From positions 1-42,356 of the forward strand of contig CAMUAR010000029.1 in NCBI GenBank assembly GCA_947086895.1: a stretch of DNA of 42,356 bases, in the 5' to 3' direction. A model generated the notes under the pieces. It saw only the letters and a program-made list of their open reading frames with translations, did not search any database and was not told the DNA's origin. The position numbers and the translations under genes were made by a program. Origin of the DNA: an uncultured Lachnospiraceae bacterium. GTDB lineage: Bacteria > Bacillota > Clostridia > Lachnospirales > Lachnospiraceae. Positions 1 through 7,479 of the stretch are shown piece by piece. Position 1 is the stretch's first letter, and each line of letters starts with the position of its first letter.

Positions 1-4
1 AACA

Positions 5-86
5 TGATATAATATCGAAAGATATTATATCAGCGCCGATTCGCGTCCGACGAAGGAGGACAAATACTTTAGCGAATCGTGTGCAT
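5..86 (-). repeat. Structured repeat element, copy 1
   Basis: Read on the minus strand, the element runs: an ATGCACAC box (79-86), a hairpin with 8-bp arms at 72-79 and 37-44 (CGATTCGC/GCGAATCG), a GGCGC box (34-38), and a perfect palindrome with 12-bp arms and a GAAA spacer (TGATATAATATC at 5-16, GATATTATATCA at 21-32). The same layout recurs at 1158, 27874 and 42118. The arm sequences differ between copies but still pair. The palindrome reads TATAAT on both strands. Function unknown; I do not recognise the family. Confidence 0.7.
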
Positions 87-109
87 AAAAATTTATTTGC
101 TATAGTAAC

Positions 110-139
110 TTGTGGATAGCAGAGCATTATTTTGATAAT
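110..139 (+). promoter_or_regulatory. Possible weak promoter of the 160-1080 gene
   Basis: TTGTGG (110-115) and GATAAT (134-139) are separated by 18 bp, about 20 bp before the GTG start. The match to sigma-A consensus is only moderate, so this is a candidate. Confidence 0.3.
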
Positions 140-159
140 TTTATATTGGAGGGTGCAAC

Positions 160-1080
160 GTGAAAAAGAAAGAACTTTCAAAAACATTTTACATACTTGT
201 CTTTTTGGCGGCAGTCTATTTAGCAGTGTATGTTTTTAGCGAATTCAGGGGAAGTTATCTTGCTGTCGGCGCGTGCGGTATTATTTTTTTGGCTTCGGGA
301 TACTTGCTGATCACCGCTTTTGAGCGTGAAAAAAAGCAGCAGGAGGAAGAGCGGTTTCAATCTTTTGACCAGTTTAATCACCAGATAAAAGAACTTATCA
401 AAATTCAAAAAGCCACATATACGGCAATAAAAAAAGAAAATTTGGTTTTGTCAGAAAAACTGGATGCACTGACAGGAGTGAATGGCGGACGTCAGGAAGA
501 ATTACTTGAAAAGATTGTACAGACGCAGGAAAAGTCGATCAGCGAGACAAAACGAATGACGGAACTGCAAATTAATGCGTTGAAAACCGTTGCAAAGTAC
601 AATAACGAAAATGCGAAGCAGCTGGCATTGAATGCAAATAAGAATGCAGATCGAATTGTGGAGAGTGTTCAGACAGATATTGATAATTTAAAGCGGCAGA
701 TAGAGAATTTGGAACTGCAAAGCAGCAGATCTTTCATCTCTGGAGACGCAGCTACACAACGCTATGAGAGAGAACACGCGGCAGGTATTATTGGTTCTAT
801 TCCAATGGAAGACTTGGATGAATATAAAGAAGCTTCGGAAAATGGGGATTTCTTAGAAACGGATTCTCAAAATTTGGAAGAGGAAACTTCTGGAACTTCA
901 GAGACGAAACTTCAGGATTCTCAAAACGAAACTTTGGAAGCTTCAAATTTAGAAGCGAACGAAGATTCAAAACCTTCAGAAACAGAACATCAAAGACCGG
1001 AAGCACCAGTGATTGATGATCCAAATCGAAAAATGACGCCGGAGGAAATTGCCCAGCTGATTGCGCATATGACACAGTAA
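160..1080 (+). CDS. Coiled-coil membrane protein, function unknown
   Basis: Encodes a 306-aa protein that I do not recognise by family. The N terminus has two hydrophobic segments (about residues 10-27 and 33-52) that look like a membrane hairpin. They are followed by a long charged alpha-helical stretch (about 55-190) rich in Glu, Lys, Gln and Asn with heptad-like spacing, predicted as coiled coil. The last 100 residues are very acidic and Ser/Thr/Glu-rich, hence probably disordered, and end in a short conserved-looking PxEEIAxLI motif. The start is GTG with a strong GGAGGG ribosome binding site at 148-153. The gene stands alone and ends at a strong terminator that also faces the convergent carboxypeptidase gene. 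The architecture suggests a membrane-anchored scaffold, but no specific function can be supported. Confidence 0.75.
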   Translation: MKKKELSKTFYILVFLAAVYLAVYVFSEFRGSYLAVGACGIIFLASGYLLITAFEREKKQQEEERFQSFDQFNHQIKELIKIQKATYTAIKKENLVLSEKLDALTGVNGGRQEELLEKIVQTQEKSISETKRMTELQINALKTVAKYNNENAKQLALNANKNADRIVESVQTDIDNLKRQIENLELQSSRSFISGDAATQRYEREHAAGIIGSIPMEDLDEYKEASENGDFLETDSQNLEEETSGTSETKLQDSQNETLEASNLEANEDSKPSETEHQRPEAPVIDDPNRKMTPEEIAQLIAHMTQ

Positions 1081-1120
1081 CCTTAAAAAATATAAATGTA
1101 AATATAAAGTAAAAAAAGAA

Positions 1121-1157
1121 AAAGTCCTCTGTTTTATAGAACAGCAGGACTTTTTTT
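1121..1157 (+). terminator. Intrinsic terminator between convergent genes
   Basis: AAAGTCCT-CTGTT pairs with AACAG-(C)-AGGACTTT across a 6-nt loop and is followed by seven T residues. A-rich sequence on the left side lets it work for the convergent minus-strand gene too. Confidence 0.85.
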
Positions 1158-1232
1158 ATGCACACAGACGCAGAAAGGAAATTAGCGTCCGGCGCATGAG
1201 TAGGGGAAGGAAACTTCCCTGCTTGATTGCGC
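1158..1232 (+). repeat. Structured repeat element, copy 2
   Basis: Carries an ATGCACAC box, a GACGC/GCGTC hairpin around an AAAGGAA loop, a GGCGC box, then GAGTAGG and a second hairpin (GGGAAG-GAAA-CTTCCC). It aligns closely with the copy at 27874-27962, including the distal hairpin and the CTGCTtgATT tail. It sits between the terminator at 1121 and the 3' end of the carboxypeptidase gene. Confidence 0.65.
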
Positions 1233-1240
1233 AGTCTTAT

Positions 1241-2797
1241 TTAAAATTCTTCCTCTTTTTCTTTTTTATAAGAATGAAGGCGAGCGTTGTGACGGCGTTT
1301 GTATGCCTTGCGGCGTCTGCGGTGCGGCAGCTCGACAATAATAAAATAGCCTCCGACAAGAAGAATCAGCGCCGCGCTTACGATTCCTAACGTTATTGGA
1401 AGAATGTATTTTTTGATCGAAGCCCAGCCGCCGGTGCTATCTTTGTCTGTCGGTAAGCCGGAAGTTCCTGAAGAAAGCGAGGAGGAAGTTCCATTTTCAT
1501 TTTGAAATACAAGATCAGGCGGTATCATATAACTTGGCCACAATGCTTCAAATTCTGCCTTGGTTACGGGATATTCTGGATTGTAATAAATAATATCGGC
1601 AAAACCAATATATTTATCCGCAAATTTATAAGAAATCTGCCCAATTACATTATCTCCATGGACAAGCTCTGTCAGCGGCGTATAAGTTATGGTTTTCATA
1701 GCATCTGAAAAATTTGCGGAGTTTGGCAGAACCGCATTGCTGTTTTTTCCCACATGAATCAAAGTGTCAAGTCCAGAAGAAAATTCTGAAGATTGTGTGA
1801 ACAGCGGTGGAAAAGACAAATCAAGGTTTAGCTCCGATTCTTCAATATTATAAAGGGAATAATTATCAAATGCAAAATTTAAAATATTGATGGTATCCTC
1901 GTAAGCGTGAAGCGCAGTGTCAACATGAAGCACAACGGCTACAAGCGTCAATCCATCTTTTTCTGCAAATGTGACAAGGGTGGTTAAAGCCTCTGTTGTT
2001 CCGCCGGTCTTACCTGCAATTGCATAGTTGTAGGTGAGTGTTTTTCGGATAAAACGGTGGTGGTTTGCAAGCGGACGTGCAACATTTTTGTTGGTAGGCG
2101 GGATTGTGTAGGTGCGTGTACCCGCAATTGTGCGGAAGTCCTGATATGCAATGGCGGCTTTTCCAATCAATGCCATATCGTAAGCGCAGGTATAATGTTC
2201 TTGTTCGTGGAGACCATGAGGGTTGAGAAAGTTGCTGTTGACGCAGCCAAGCTCCTTGGCGCGTTTGTTCATCAAACTGGAGAATTCTTCTATAGAGCCG
2301 GAGGAACCGTTTACTTTTGCGGCGACATGTTCTCCAATCGCATAAGAAACTTCGTTTGCAGATTCAAGCAGCATTCCATACATTGCATCTTTTAAAGTTA
2401 CTTGTTCGCCGGAGACAAGCCCAATACGGCTGCCGTATACTTTGTGTTCGGCAGCGTCCGACATAGTGACAATCTCGTTCATCGAACAGTTTTCAAGCGC
2501 CATAAGAGCGGTCATTATTTTTGTGATGCTTGCCGGGTAATAGGCAGTGTAAATATTTTTTTCATAAAGAACCAGCCCCGTCGTAGTTTCCATAACAATC
2601 GCGGCATCCGCGTAGACGTTCGGACCGGTTGGCCATATAAAATCTGTCGCGGAAGAAACTTCCTGCGAATTGGAAGTTTCTTCTGCTTTCATTGTGAAAA
2701 ACGGTGTACATTGATAGAAAGAAAAAATAGAAAAAAGAAAAACGGCAGTACGCGCCAGCCATTTTTCTTTGCGTTTTTGCCAATTCCAATACATCAT
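1241..2797 (-). CDS. dacF: D-alanyl-D-alanine carboxypeptidase (peptidase S11, DacF-like)
   Basis: Predicted serine-type DD-carboxypeptidase that trims the terminal D-Ala from peptidoglycan stem peptides outside the membrane. From the ATG at 2797 the protein has 518 aa. The three penicillin-binding motifs are present in order: SITK (about 90-93), SAN (146-148) and KTG (263-265). An N-terminal hydrophobic segment follows the basic WQKRKEK stretch and could be a signal peptide or anchor. The C-terminal extension ends in a transmembrane helix followed by a very basic tail, as in membrane-anchored low-molecular-weight PBPs. The longer reading frame from 2842 is less likely, because GAGG lies about 10 nt before the ATG at 2797. 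The name dacF is by similarity of architecture; dacB or dacA-type paralogues cannot be excluded. Confidence 0.9.
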   Translation of the reverse strand: MMYWNWQKRKEKWLARTAVFLFSIFSFYQCTPFFTMKAEETSNSQEVSSATDFIWPTGPNVYADAAIVMETTTGLVLYEKNIYTAYYPASITKIMTALMALENCSMNEIVTMSDAAEHKVYGSRIGLVSGEQVTLKDAMYGMLLESANEVSYAIGEHVAAKVNGSSGSIEEFSSLMNKRAKELGCVNSNFLNPHGLHEQEHYTCAYDMALIGKAAIAYQDFRTIAGTRTYTIPPTNKNVARPLANHHRFIRKTLTYNYAIAGKTGGTTEALTTLVTFAEKDGLTLVAVVLHVDTALHAYEDTINILNFAFDNYSLYNIEESELNLDLSFPPLFTQSSEFSSGLDTLIHVGKNSNAVLPNSANFSDAMKTITYTPLTELVHGDNVIGQISYKFADKYIGFADIIYYNPEYPVTKAEFEALWPSYMIPPDLVFQNENGTSSSLSSGTSGLPTDKDSTGGWASIKKYILPITLGIVSAALILLVGGYFIIVELPHRRRRKAYKRRHNARLHSYKKEKEEEF

Positions 2798-2984
2798 ATA
2801 ATAAAACCTCAATTCTTGTGCTGACAGTATCAAGCGGATCATGATTCTTATGTTGCTTGTTCCATATTTTCTAAAATTTTAATGGAGAATGCCATTTGAA
2901 AAAAATTGGACAAGACAGCATGTTAGGTTTATTATAGTGTATTTTAAAGAACGCTGCAATATAAAAAATAAAAAAGCAGATCTT

Positions 2985-3692
2985 TTAATTTTTTTTACTT
3001 TGTCCGTAGTATGCGTTGGCGCCATGTTTTCTCAGATAGTGCTTGTCCAACAATTCTTGCTGCATCGGCTGAATGGTGTTGTTTGAAAGCGCGAGATTAT
3101 GCCATGCCATAAAGGAAACTTCCTCCAGAACAACAGCGTTATGTACAGCATTGTGCGGGTCAGTTCCCCAAGTAAATGGACCATGGCTGTACACAAGAAC
3201 AGCTGGTACATCGTCTGGATTGATATTAGCATTTTTAAAACGTTCGATAATAACCGTTCCAGTTTCTTTTTCATATTCTCCGCTGATTTCCTCTGGAGTC
3301 ATTTTTCTTGTACATGGAATTTCACCGTAGAAATAATCGCCGTGTGTTGTGCCGAGAGCTGGCACTCCGATGCCTTGCTGAGCCATTGTAGTTGCCCAGC
3401 GAGAATGAGTATGTACAACACCGCCGATATTTGGGAATGCTTTGTACAGTTCAATGTGAGTAGGGGTGTCAGAAGACGGATTTAAAGAACCTTCCACACG
3501 GTTTCCATTCAGATCTACAACAACCATATCTTCCGCTTTCATAATGTCGTATTCAACACCGGATGGCTTGATTACAATCAGACCTGTTTCGCGGTCGATT
3601 CCTGAAACATTACCCCAAGTAAAAGTGACCAGGTTGTGTTTTGGCAGCAGCATGTTTGCTTCGTAGACTTCTTGTTTTAATTTTTCCAGCAT
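2985..3692 (-). CDS. araD: L-ribulose-5-phosphate 4-epimerase
   Basis: Class II aldolase/epimerase family, 235 aa (the usual length). It converts L-ribulose 5-phosphate to D-xylulose 5-phosphate, the last step of L-arabinose entry into the pentose phosphate pathway. Visible family features are the N-terminal TWGNVS and IKPSGV motifs that bind the substrate, and the metal-binding HTHS (VVHTHSRWA) and downstream YSHGPF histidines. A clean AAAGGA site precedes the ATG. No araA, araB or transporter lies next to it, although a GH127 beta-L-arabinofuranosidase lies 6 kb away, so arabinose use is a shared theme rather than one operon. A promoter is visible just upstream. Confidence 0.95.
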   Translation of the reverse strand: MLEKLKQEVYEANMLLPKHNLVTFTWGNVSGIDRETGLIVIKPSGVEYDIMKAEDMVVVDLNGNRVEGSLNPSSDTPTHIELYKAFPNIGGVVHTHSRWATTMAQQGIGVPALGTTHGDYFYGEIPCTRKMTPEEISGEYEKETGTVIIERFKNANINPDDVPAVLVYSHGPFTWGTDPHNAVHNAVVLEEVSFMAWHNLALSNNTIQPMQQELLDKHYLRKHGANAYYGQSKKN

Positions 3693-3727
3693 AGTTTAAT
3701 TTCCTTTCTTTTTTATATATGGAATAA

Positions 3728-3756
3728 ATCATATGTATAATATACTACAAGTTCAA
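3728..3756 (-). promoter_or_regulatory. Promoter of araD
   Basis: On the minus strand TTGAAC (3751-3756) is followed after 17 bp by TATGAT (3728-3733), about 35 bp before the araD start codon. Confidence 0.6.
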
Positions 3757-3812
3757 AAATATGTAAATATAACTGCGGAATCTTTTAAACAAGATTTATT
3801 AGAAAAAATCCA

Positions 3813-3841
3813 TTGACGATGACGGAATTTTACATTATAAT
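3813..3841 (+). promoter_or_regulatory. Strong sigma-A-type promoter upstream of the response regulator
   Basis: TTGACG (3813-3818), a 17-bp spacer and a perfect TATAAT (3836-3841). Transcription would start near 3848, giving about 350 nt of leader before the response-regulator ATG at 4206. Confidence 0.75.
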
Positions 3842-4182
3842 GTGGAATGTACCAAGACGACCTTGTTGATTCGTTGTAAAAGAATAATATATGTTTGTTG
3901 TCAGCCATTGGACGATGAATTCATAATTACGGAAGCAATGAAACGCGATTGTGGATTGCCCTGACACGGCATACGAATGCAATTGTGTTAGTTTTTTGTG
4001 CGCAGGAAATTTGTGTGTTCCGAAAAGCGACAGAGGAATATATTCTGTCTGAATGCGCAGGCGTGGAGGGTATACATAGAATTTATCCCACACAGGCGAA
4101 CGGAGGGAAAGTTCCTCTGTTTGATTTTAAAATGCTTTCGTTTTTCGTAGATGGAAACCAGCTGTCTTTTGGCGGTGGGTAG
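3842..4182 (+). other. Unresolved leader region or eroded gene before the response regulator
   Basis: No standard gene fits. One reading frame is open from 3809 to 3962 and another from 3919 to 4182, and both read like protein (for example LTRHTNAIVLVFCAQ from about 3958). The second frame ends 23 nt before the downstream ATG. A single frame shift near 3950 would join them, so this may be an eroded gene. Alternatively the second frame is a small gene starting at TTG 3949 (77 aa) with a weak GGAAG site, or the whole stretch is a long regulatory leader. Confidence 0.3.
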
Positions 4183-4205
4183 TTGACAGGGAGATGATAC
4201 AAATT

Positions 4206-5009
4206 ATGAAGACAATAATTGTGGATGACGACGAAATCTCAAGGGAAACATTTTTATTTTTATCAAAGACAATCCGAGAATTGGATATTGCCGCTGCATT
4301 TGACAATCCAGAACAGGCGATCCGATATGTCGGAAATCATGTGGTAGATCTTGCCGTGCTGGCTATTAAAATGCCGGTGATGGACGGGATTGAGCTGGGG
4401 CATCGCCTTAGAGATCTCAATCCTTGTATTATGCTGGTCTATACTGCCGAAGCAGAAAGCTACGCTATGGCAGCATTAAAATTGAGAGCAGCCGCTTATC
4501 TGTTAAAACCGCTCAATCAGGAAGAACTGGCTTATGCTGTGGATACTGTGAATTTGCTTGCCCGCCGAAACGAGAAGAAAATTTATGCTCGCACGTTCGG
4601 CTATTTTGATTTGTTCGTGGACGGGAAGCCAGTTATGTTTAAAAGTGCAAAAGCGAAGGAACTTTTGGCTTTATTGATTGATCGCAGAGGCGGTACAGTG
4701 ACAACAGAGCAGATTATCAATGTACTTTGGGATAATCGACCAAATGATGAGGCAACGCAGAACCTTTGCAGTAAGGTAGTGAAAACACTGCAAAAGGAAC
4801 TGACGGATTATGGAATTGGTGAAATTCTAATTCAAAAAAGAGGTGTGCGCAGTATTGATGTAAAACGAATTCATTGTGATATGTATGATCTGATGGAGGG
4901 ACATTATGATATGAAAAACTGCTTTTTGGGCGATTACATGATAGAGTACAGCTGGGCAGAAGACCGCATTGGGACTTTCTGGAAAAGAGCCAGTTTATTC
5001 GGGAAATAG
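4206..5009 (+). CDS. Atypical response regulator with OmpR/SARP-type DNA-binding and BTAD-like C-terminal region
   Basis: Encodes 267 aa starting MKTIIVDDDE. Residues 1-115 form a receiver domain with the acidic pocket (Asp7-9), the conserved Thr80 and Lys101 (LLKP). The phospho-acceptor position is Ala53 (LAIKMPVMDG, where family members have LDIxMPxMDG); the codon is GCT at 4362-4364. Residues 128-215 look like a winged-helix DNA-binding domain (FGYFDLFVDGKP, then SAKAKELLALL). The tail (GDYMIEYSWAE) matches the short BTAD-like region of SARP-type regulators of Clostridia. I prefer the ATG at 4206 over 4194 because AGGGAG (4188-4193) would abut the upstream ATG. No histidine kinase is adjacent. 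Loss of the Asp implies phosphorylation-independent control or a degenerate receiver. Confidence 0.85.
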   Translation: MKTIIVDDDEISRETFLFLSKTIRELDIAAAFDNPEQAIRYVGNHVVDLAVLAIKMPVMDGIELGHRLRDLNPCIMLVYTAEAESYAMAALKLRAAAYLLKPLNQEELAYAVDTVNLLARRNEKKIYARTFGYFDLFVDGKPVMFKSAKAKELLALLIDRRGGTVTTEQIINVLWDNRPNDEATQNLCSKVVKTLQKELTDYGIGEILIQKRGVRSIDVKRIHCDMYDLMEGHYDMKNCFLGDYMIEYSWAEDRIGTFWKRASLFGK

Positions 5010-5137
5010 TACTAGAATTCAGCAAAAAAGCAAGATAAATTCCACTTTGATTCCTTTTGAATTCCTTTTCGAGTCCGTTTGCGGGGTTATAATGAAAATG
5101 GAAGTTTCAACACAAACGTTTAGAAGAGGATGAGACG

Positions 5138-5380
5138 ATGGAAAAAACTAAATACTTTTATGAGCCACGTATGGAGTACTCTAATTCTTATGGCATCTAT
5201 TACGCGACCTACGGAATCTACTTAAAGACCGATCGTGAAGCTATTCCACTTCAACATGATGTAACAATGAAATACGAGGAAGCAAATCAAATCTGTGAGA
5301 TTCTAAATAGACATAATTTAGAACCAGAGCAAGCAAAATATGTAATCGAGGACTGTATCATTGAAAAATATTTATGGTGA
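5138..5380 (+). CDS. Small DUF6514-like protein
   Basis: An 80-aa acidic protein rich in Tyr, Glu and Ile. The pattern YGIYLKT, then HDVTMKYEEA, then a C-terminal VIEDCI resembles small Clostridia proteins annotated DUF6514, but I recall this from family patterns only. No membrane segment or enzymatic motif is visible. An AGAGGA site precedes the ATG and a TATAAT at 5088-5093 may be its -10 element, with no convincing -35. A strong terminator follows. Function unknown. Confidence 0.7.
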   Translation: MEKTKYFYEPRMEYSNSYGIYYATYGIYLKTDREAIPLQHDVTMKYEEANQICEILNRHNLEPEQAKYVIEDCIIEKYLW

Positions 5381-5423
5381 GATAAAAATGAAGAAAAAAA
5401 TTAAATTTCAAATAAATAAATTA

Positions 5424-5468
5424 TAAACCGACGGTATTTGATGAAGAACCGTCGGTTTAATTTTTTTG
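5424..5468 (+). terminator. Intrinsic terminator
   Basis: TAAACCGACGGT pairs with ACCGTCGGTTTA (arms 5424-5435 and 5448-5459), followed by a run of seven T residues. Confidence 0.9.
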
Positions 5469-5911
5469 TTGGAAAATGTTGTTAAAAATCGTATTTTGCT
5501 GGAAAGTAAGAAAAAACATCTTTTAAGCACGTTTTTTTGTATAACATAAATTTACAGTCAAGATTTCAAATGGGAATCAGAACAACAATCTGCAGGGGAG
5601 GTTGTTGTTCTGTTAATTTTGCTTCCTGTGCGGCCAATTCCGCCGGGAACGAGATGTTTTTGTAACAAAAGTATATTGAAACTTCCAGGGAACTTAGAGG
5701 GGTATTTTTTAGGATAGGACACGAGTTTCAAAATTTTATGGTCAGTAGTATTCATGTTTGTGGCGGGGGAACCAGTTGTCTAACAAGGTTCCCCGGATGC
5801 CATTTGAGATTTTGTGTTTCTATTTTGGGGGATGATTGTGCGGCGTTGACCTATAACAAATAAGATAATAAAAGCGAATTTAGAGGTTGAAAATGAATTT
5901 TGTCAAAGAAA
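5469..5911. other. Gene-free stretch with two perfect hairpins
   Basis: No reading frame here looks like a gene. Two perfect inverted repeats stand out: CAGAACAACAA/TTGTTGTTCTG (5578-5588 and 5602-5612), and GGGGAACC/GGTTCCCC (5766-5773 and 5787-5794). The first is followed by a weak T-rich run. The stretch leads into a regulator remnant on the minus strand, so it may be old insertion or deletion scar. Confidence 0.4.
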
Positions 5912-6034
5912 CTATGGAATATACTTTAACCCAAATTCTGTAATTGCGTAGAATACTGGCAACAAATCTTCTCCTTTTGGCGTAAGAGAGTATTCTACAT
6001 GAGGACCTATACTTCCTGTAACTGCATTTCTTGA
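5912..6034 (-). pseudogene. C-terminal remnant of an HxlR-family transcriptional regulator
   Basis: The minus-strand frame ending at the TAG at 5912-5914 reads GSIGPHVEYSLTPKGEDLLP, followed by VFYAITEFGLKYIP. This is the characteristic VEYSLTxxG-LLP wing and last helix of HxlR-type MarR-like regulators. The frame has no start, the DNA-binding helices are missing, and the upstream end overlaps the last codons of the small antitoxin-like gene in another frame. It is therefore a truncated remnant joined to that gene rather than a working regulator. Confidence 0.7.
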
Positions 6035-6180
6035 ATCTGTTTGTGTACTTCCATGCCTCGTTTATTATAATAATCACGTCTTTCCTGCGGTGTCATGTCT
6101 TTTGTGATATTATAGTTATATTCCCTTATTTTGTGGATGTCCTCGATCGTAAAGTCCGGACTGATTATCAACTTATCCAT
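6007..6180 (-). CDS. 57-aa antitoxin-like protein downstream of a PIN gene
   Basis: Starts MDKLIISPDFTIEDIHKIRE and is charged and helical, rich in Lys, Glu, Asp, Tyr and Gln. The ATG lies 2 nt after the TGA of the PIN-domain gene, with GAGG inside the end of that gene, so the two are translationally coupled. Short proteins with a FTIEDIHKIREYN-like start next to PIN genes in Clostridia are, from memory, putative antitoxins; this is inference. The order (toxin first) is the reverse of classical vapBC. The last seven or so codons run into the sequence of an HxlR remnant, so the C terminus may differ from relatives. Confidence 0.7.
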   Translation of the reverse strand: MDKLIISPDFTIEDIHKIREYNYNITKDMTPQERRDYYNKRGMEVHKQIQEMQLQEV

Positions 6181-6182
6181 AG

Positions 6183-6659
6183 TCATACCTCGCTTTCTAA
6201 TAACACAGATGGATTGATAATTTCAACTGGTTTATAACCCCTTAGATTCGTGATGGCTCTTACTCCTCTGATGGTCTTAATATTAACAATATGCTTAAAA
6301 TTCCATGATATAATGCAGTCACAGCCATATATAACAGCGGCAGCGATATGCTGGCAGTCATCATAACTCTTTTGTGTCAAGATACCCATATCAATAATCT
6401 GCTGAGCAACAGATGACATGGAATCCGTAATCTGGATAGGTGTATAATTTATTTGTTTCAAATATCGATACATCTGGCTTTTCTTTGGCTCTTTACAATC
6501 TGATATTTCCTCTAATGTGACAGTAGACAGATATACGTCATATTGTCCGGCTTTAAACTTTTCCCACAATTTTCTCGTATCTGCCATCTTTTCAGGCACA
6601 TCTTCCTGTAGCAAATGGCTGATAACCGATGTGTCCAAGTAGACCTTAAGATTTTCCAT
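6183..6659 (-). CDS. PIN-domain protein, VapC-like toxin candidate
   Basis: Encodes about 158 aa beginning MENLKVYLDTSVISHL. PIN domains are Mg-dependent RNases, and in toxin-antitoxin pairs they cleave tRNA or rRNA. The first catalytic Asp sits in YLDTSVISHL, a Glu in TLEEIS, and later acidic residues in SYDDCQHIAAA, followed by CDCIISWNFKHI, a typical PIN core. An AAGGAG site lies upstream. The ATG at 6659 is 10 nt from it and the ATG at 6665 only 4 nt, so I prefer 6659. No antitoxin gene precedes it; the coupled 57-aa gene downstream is the candidate partner. Confidence 0.8.
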   Translation of the reverse strand: MENLKVYLDTSVISHLLQEDVPEKMADTRKLWEKFKAGQYDVYLSTVTLEEISDCKEPKKSQMYRYLKQINYTPIQITDSMSSVAQQIIDMGILTQKSYDDCQHIAAAVIYGCDCIISWNFKHIVNIKTIRGVRAITNLRGYKPVEIINPSVLLESEV

Positions 6660-6874
6660 AAGCATCTTACTCCTTTAATTCGTCTGTTTTTGGCTTTCTT
6701 TAGACCAAATTCGCTTTATATTTTTACCGCCTTATATCATTGGCATATGCTGCAATATACAAATAATGTACATTCATTTTCATAAATATTGTAACATTCA
6801 TTTGCCGCTTTTGCAATCAGGTGAGACCATTATTTCAGCGGTATTCGTCTGTCCTGGCGTTTTGGAAAATATTC

Positions 6875-6903
6875 TTGACATCAGTTTTTTTATTGATTAT
6901 AAT
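6875..6903 (+). promoter_or_regulatory. Perfect-consensus sigma-A promoter
   Basis: TTGACA (6875-6880), exactly 17 bp, then TATAAT (6898-6903). Transcription would start near 6910 and read through the long hairpin at 6969-7126 toward the ABC-F gene at 7480. This is the strongest promoter seen in the window and has no conventional gene for the next 570 nt. Confidence 0.8.
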
Positions 6904-6968
6904 TGAGTTGTTGTAAAGATCATTCGTGCGGATTTTGAATGTATCTTATTTTCTGCAAAATCTATGGA

Positions 6969-7126
6969 GGGTGTCGGCTTATGATAATTTGGTAATTTTC
7001 GAACTGAGATGTAACGAACTTGGAATCTTAAATTTACGGCTATAGTACTCGATATTTTTATAAGTTTTTTTGTCGTATAGATTCCTGTATTGTCGGAGAT
7101 TATCAAATTATCATAAGTTGGTACTT
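6969..7126 (+). ncRNA. Long-hairpin RNA candidate in the ABC-F leader
   Basis: Positions 6969-7002 pair without interruption with 7093-7126: 34 pairs, nine of them G-U, including a perfect 14-bp core (CTTATGATAATTTG at 6978-6991). Inside, GGAATCT (7022-7028) pairs with AGATTCC (7079-7085), and TACGGC (7035-7040) with GTCGTA (7072-7077). The G-U pairs would be A-C mismatches in the opposite transcript, so only a plus-strand RNA folds fully. The 5' arm holds a GGAGGG site and a four-codon reading frame (M-I-I-W) at 6981-6995. An eroded MITE is the main alternative. Confidence 0.5.
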
Positions 7127-7130
7127 GTCA

Positions 7131-7165
7131 GGGAACAGAAGATTGTTCCCGCTGTATATATACAG
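7131..7165 (+). other. Hairpin plus 14-bp palindrome after the long hairpin
   Basis: GGGAACA (7131-7137) pairs with TGTTCCC (7144-7150). One base later comes the perfect palindrome CTGTATATATACAG (7152-7165). There is no T-run, so it is not a simple terminator. From 7166 to 7479 I see no gene, only a weak CGGAT/ATCCG stem before six T residues at 7428-7433 that could be an attenuator. Confidence 0.45.
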
Positions 7166-7479
7166 TTCAGTATCTTTCTTTGCATAGTTTCCAGATATAA
7201 AACTGCGGTGCAGTTGTTGTTTTCTGCAATTCAATTTTTTTGATTCAAAGCTTGCTTAGAGTTTTGTTAAAATATTTTTTATATTTTGACGGATTCTTGA
7301 CAGTCTGAATTTTTGCCTTGCAGCAAAGACGCAGACAGTGTTTTGAATAAAATGTTGTTGTGGAAACAGCATAGATTTTCTAAGCGCAGAAAACGGATGT
7401 TTTTGTTTTATCACAGGAGATCCGCAGTTTTTTACCTTGATTTGATAATCTCTCTTTCTCTGATTGGAGGGATTTTTTT

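Noticed and set aside
5880..6077. A 65-codon minus-strand frame rich in Arg and Tyr.
   Set aside because: It is out of frame with both the HxlR remnant and the 57-aa gene, which explain the same DNA better.
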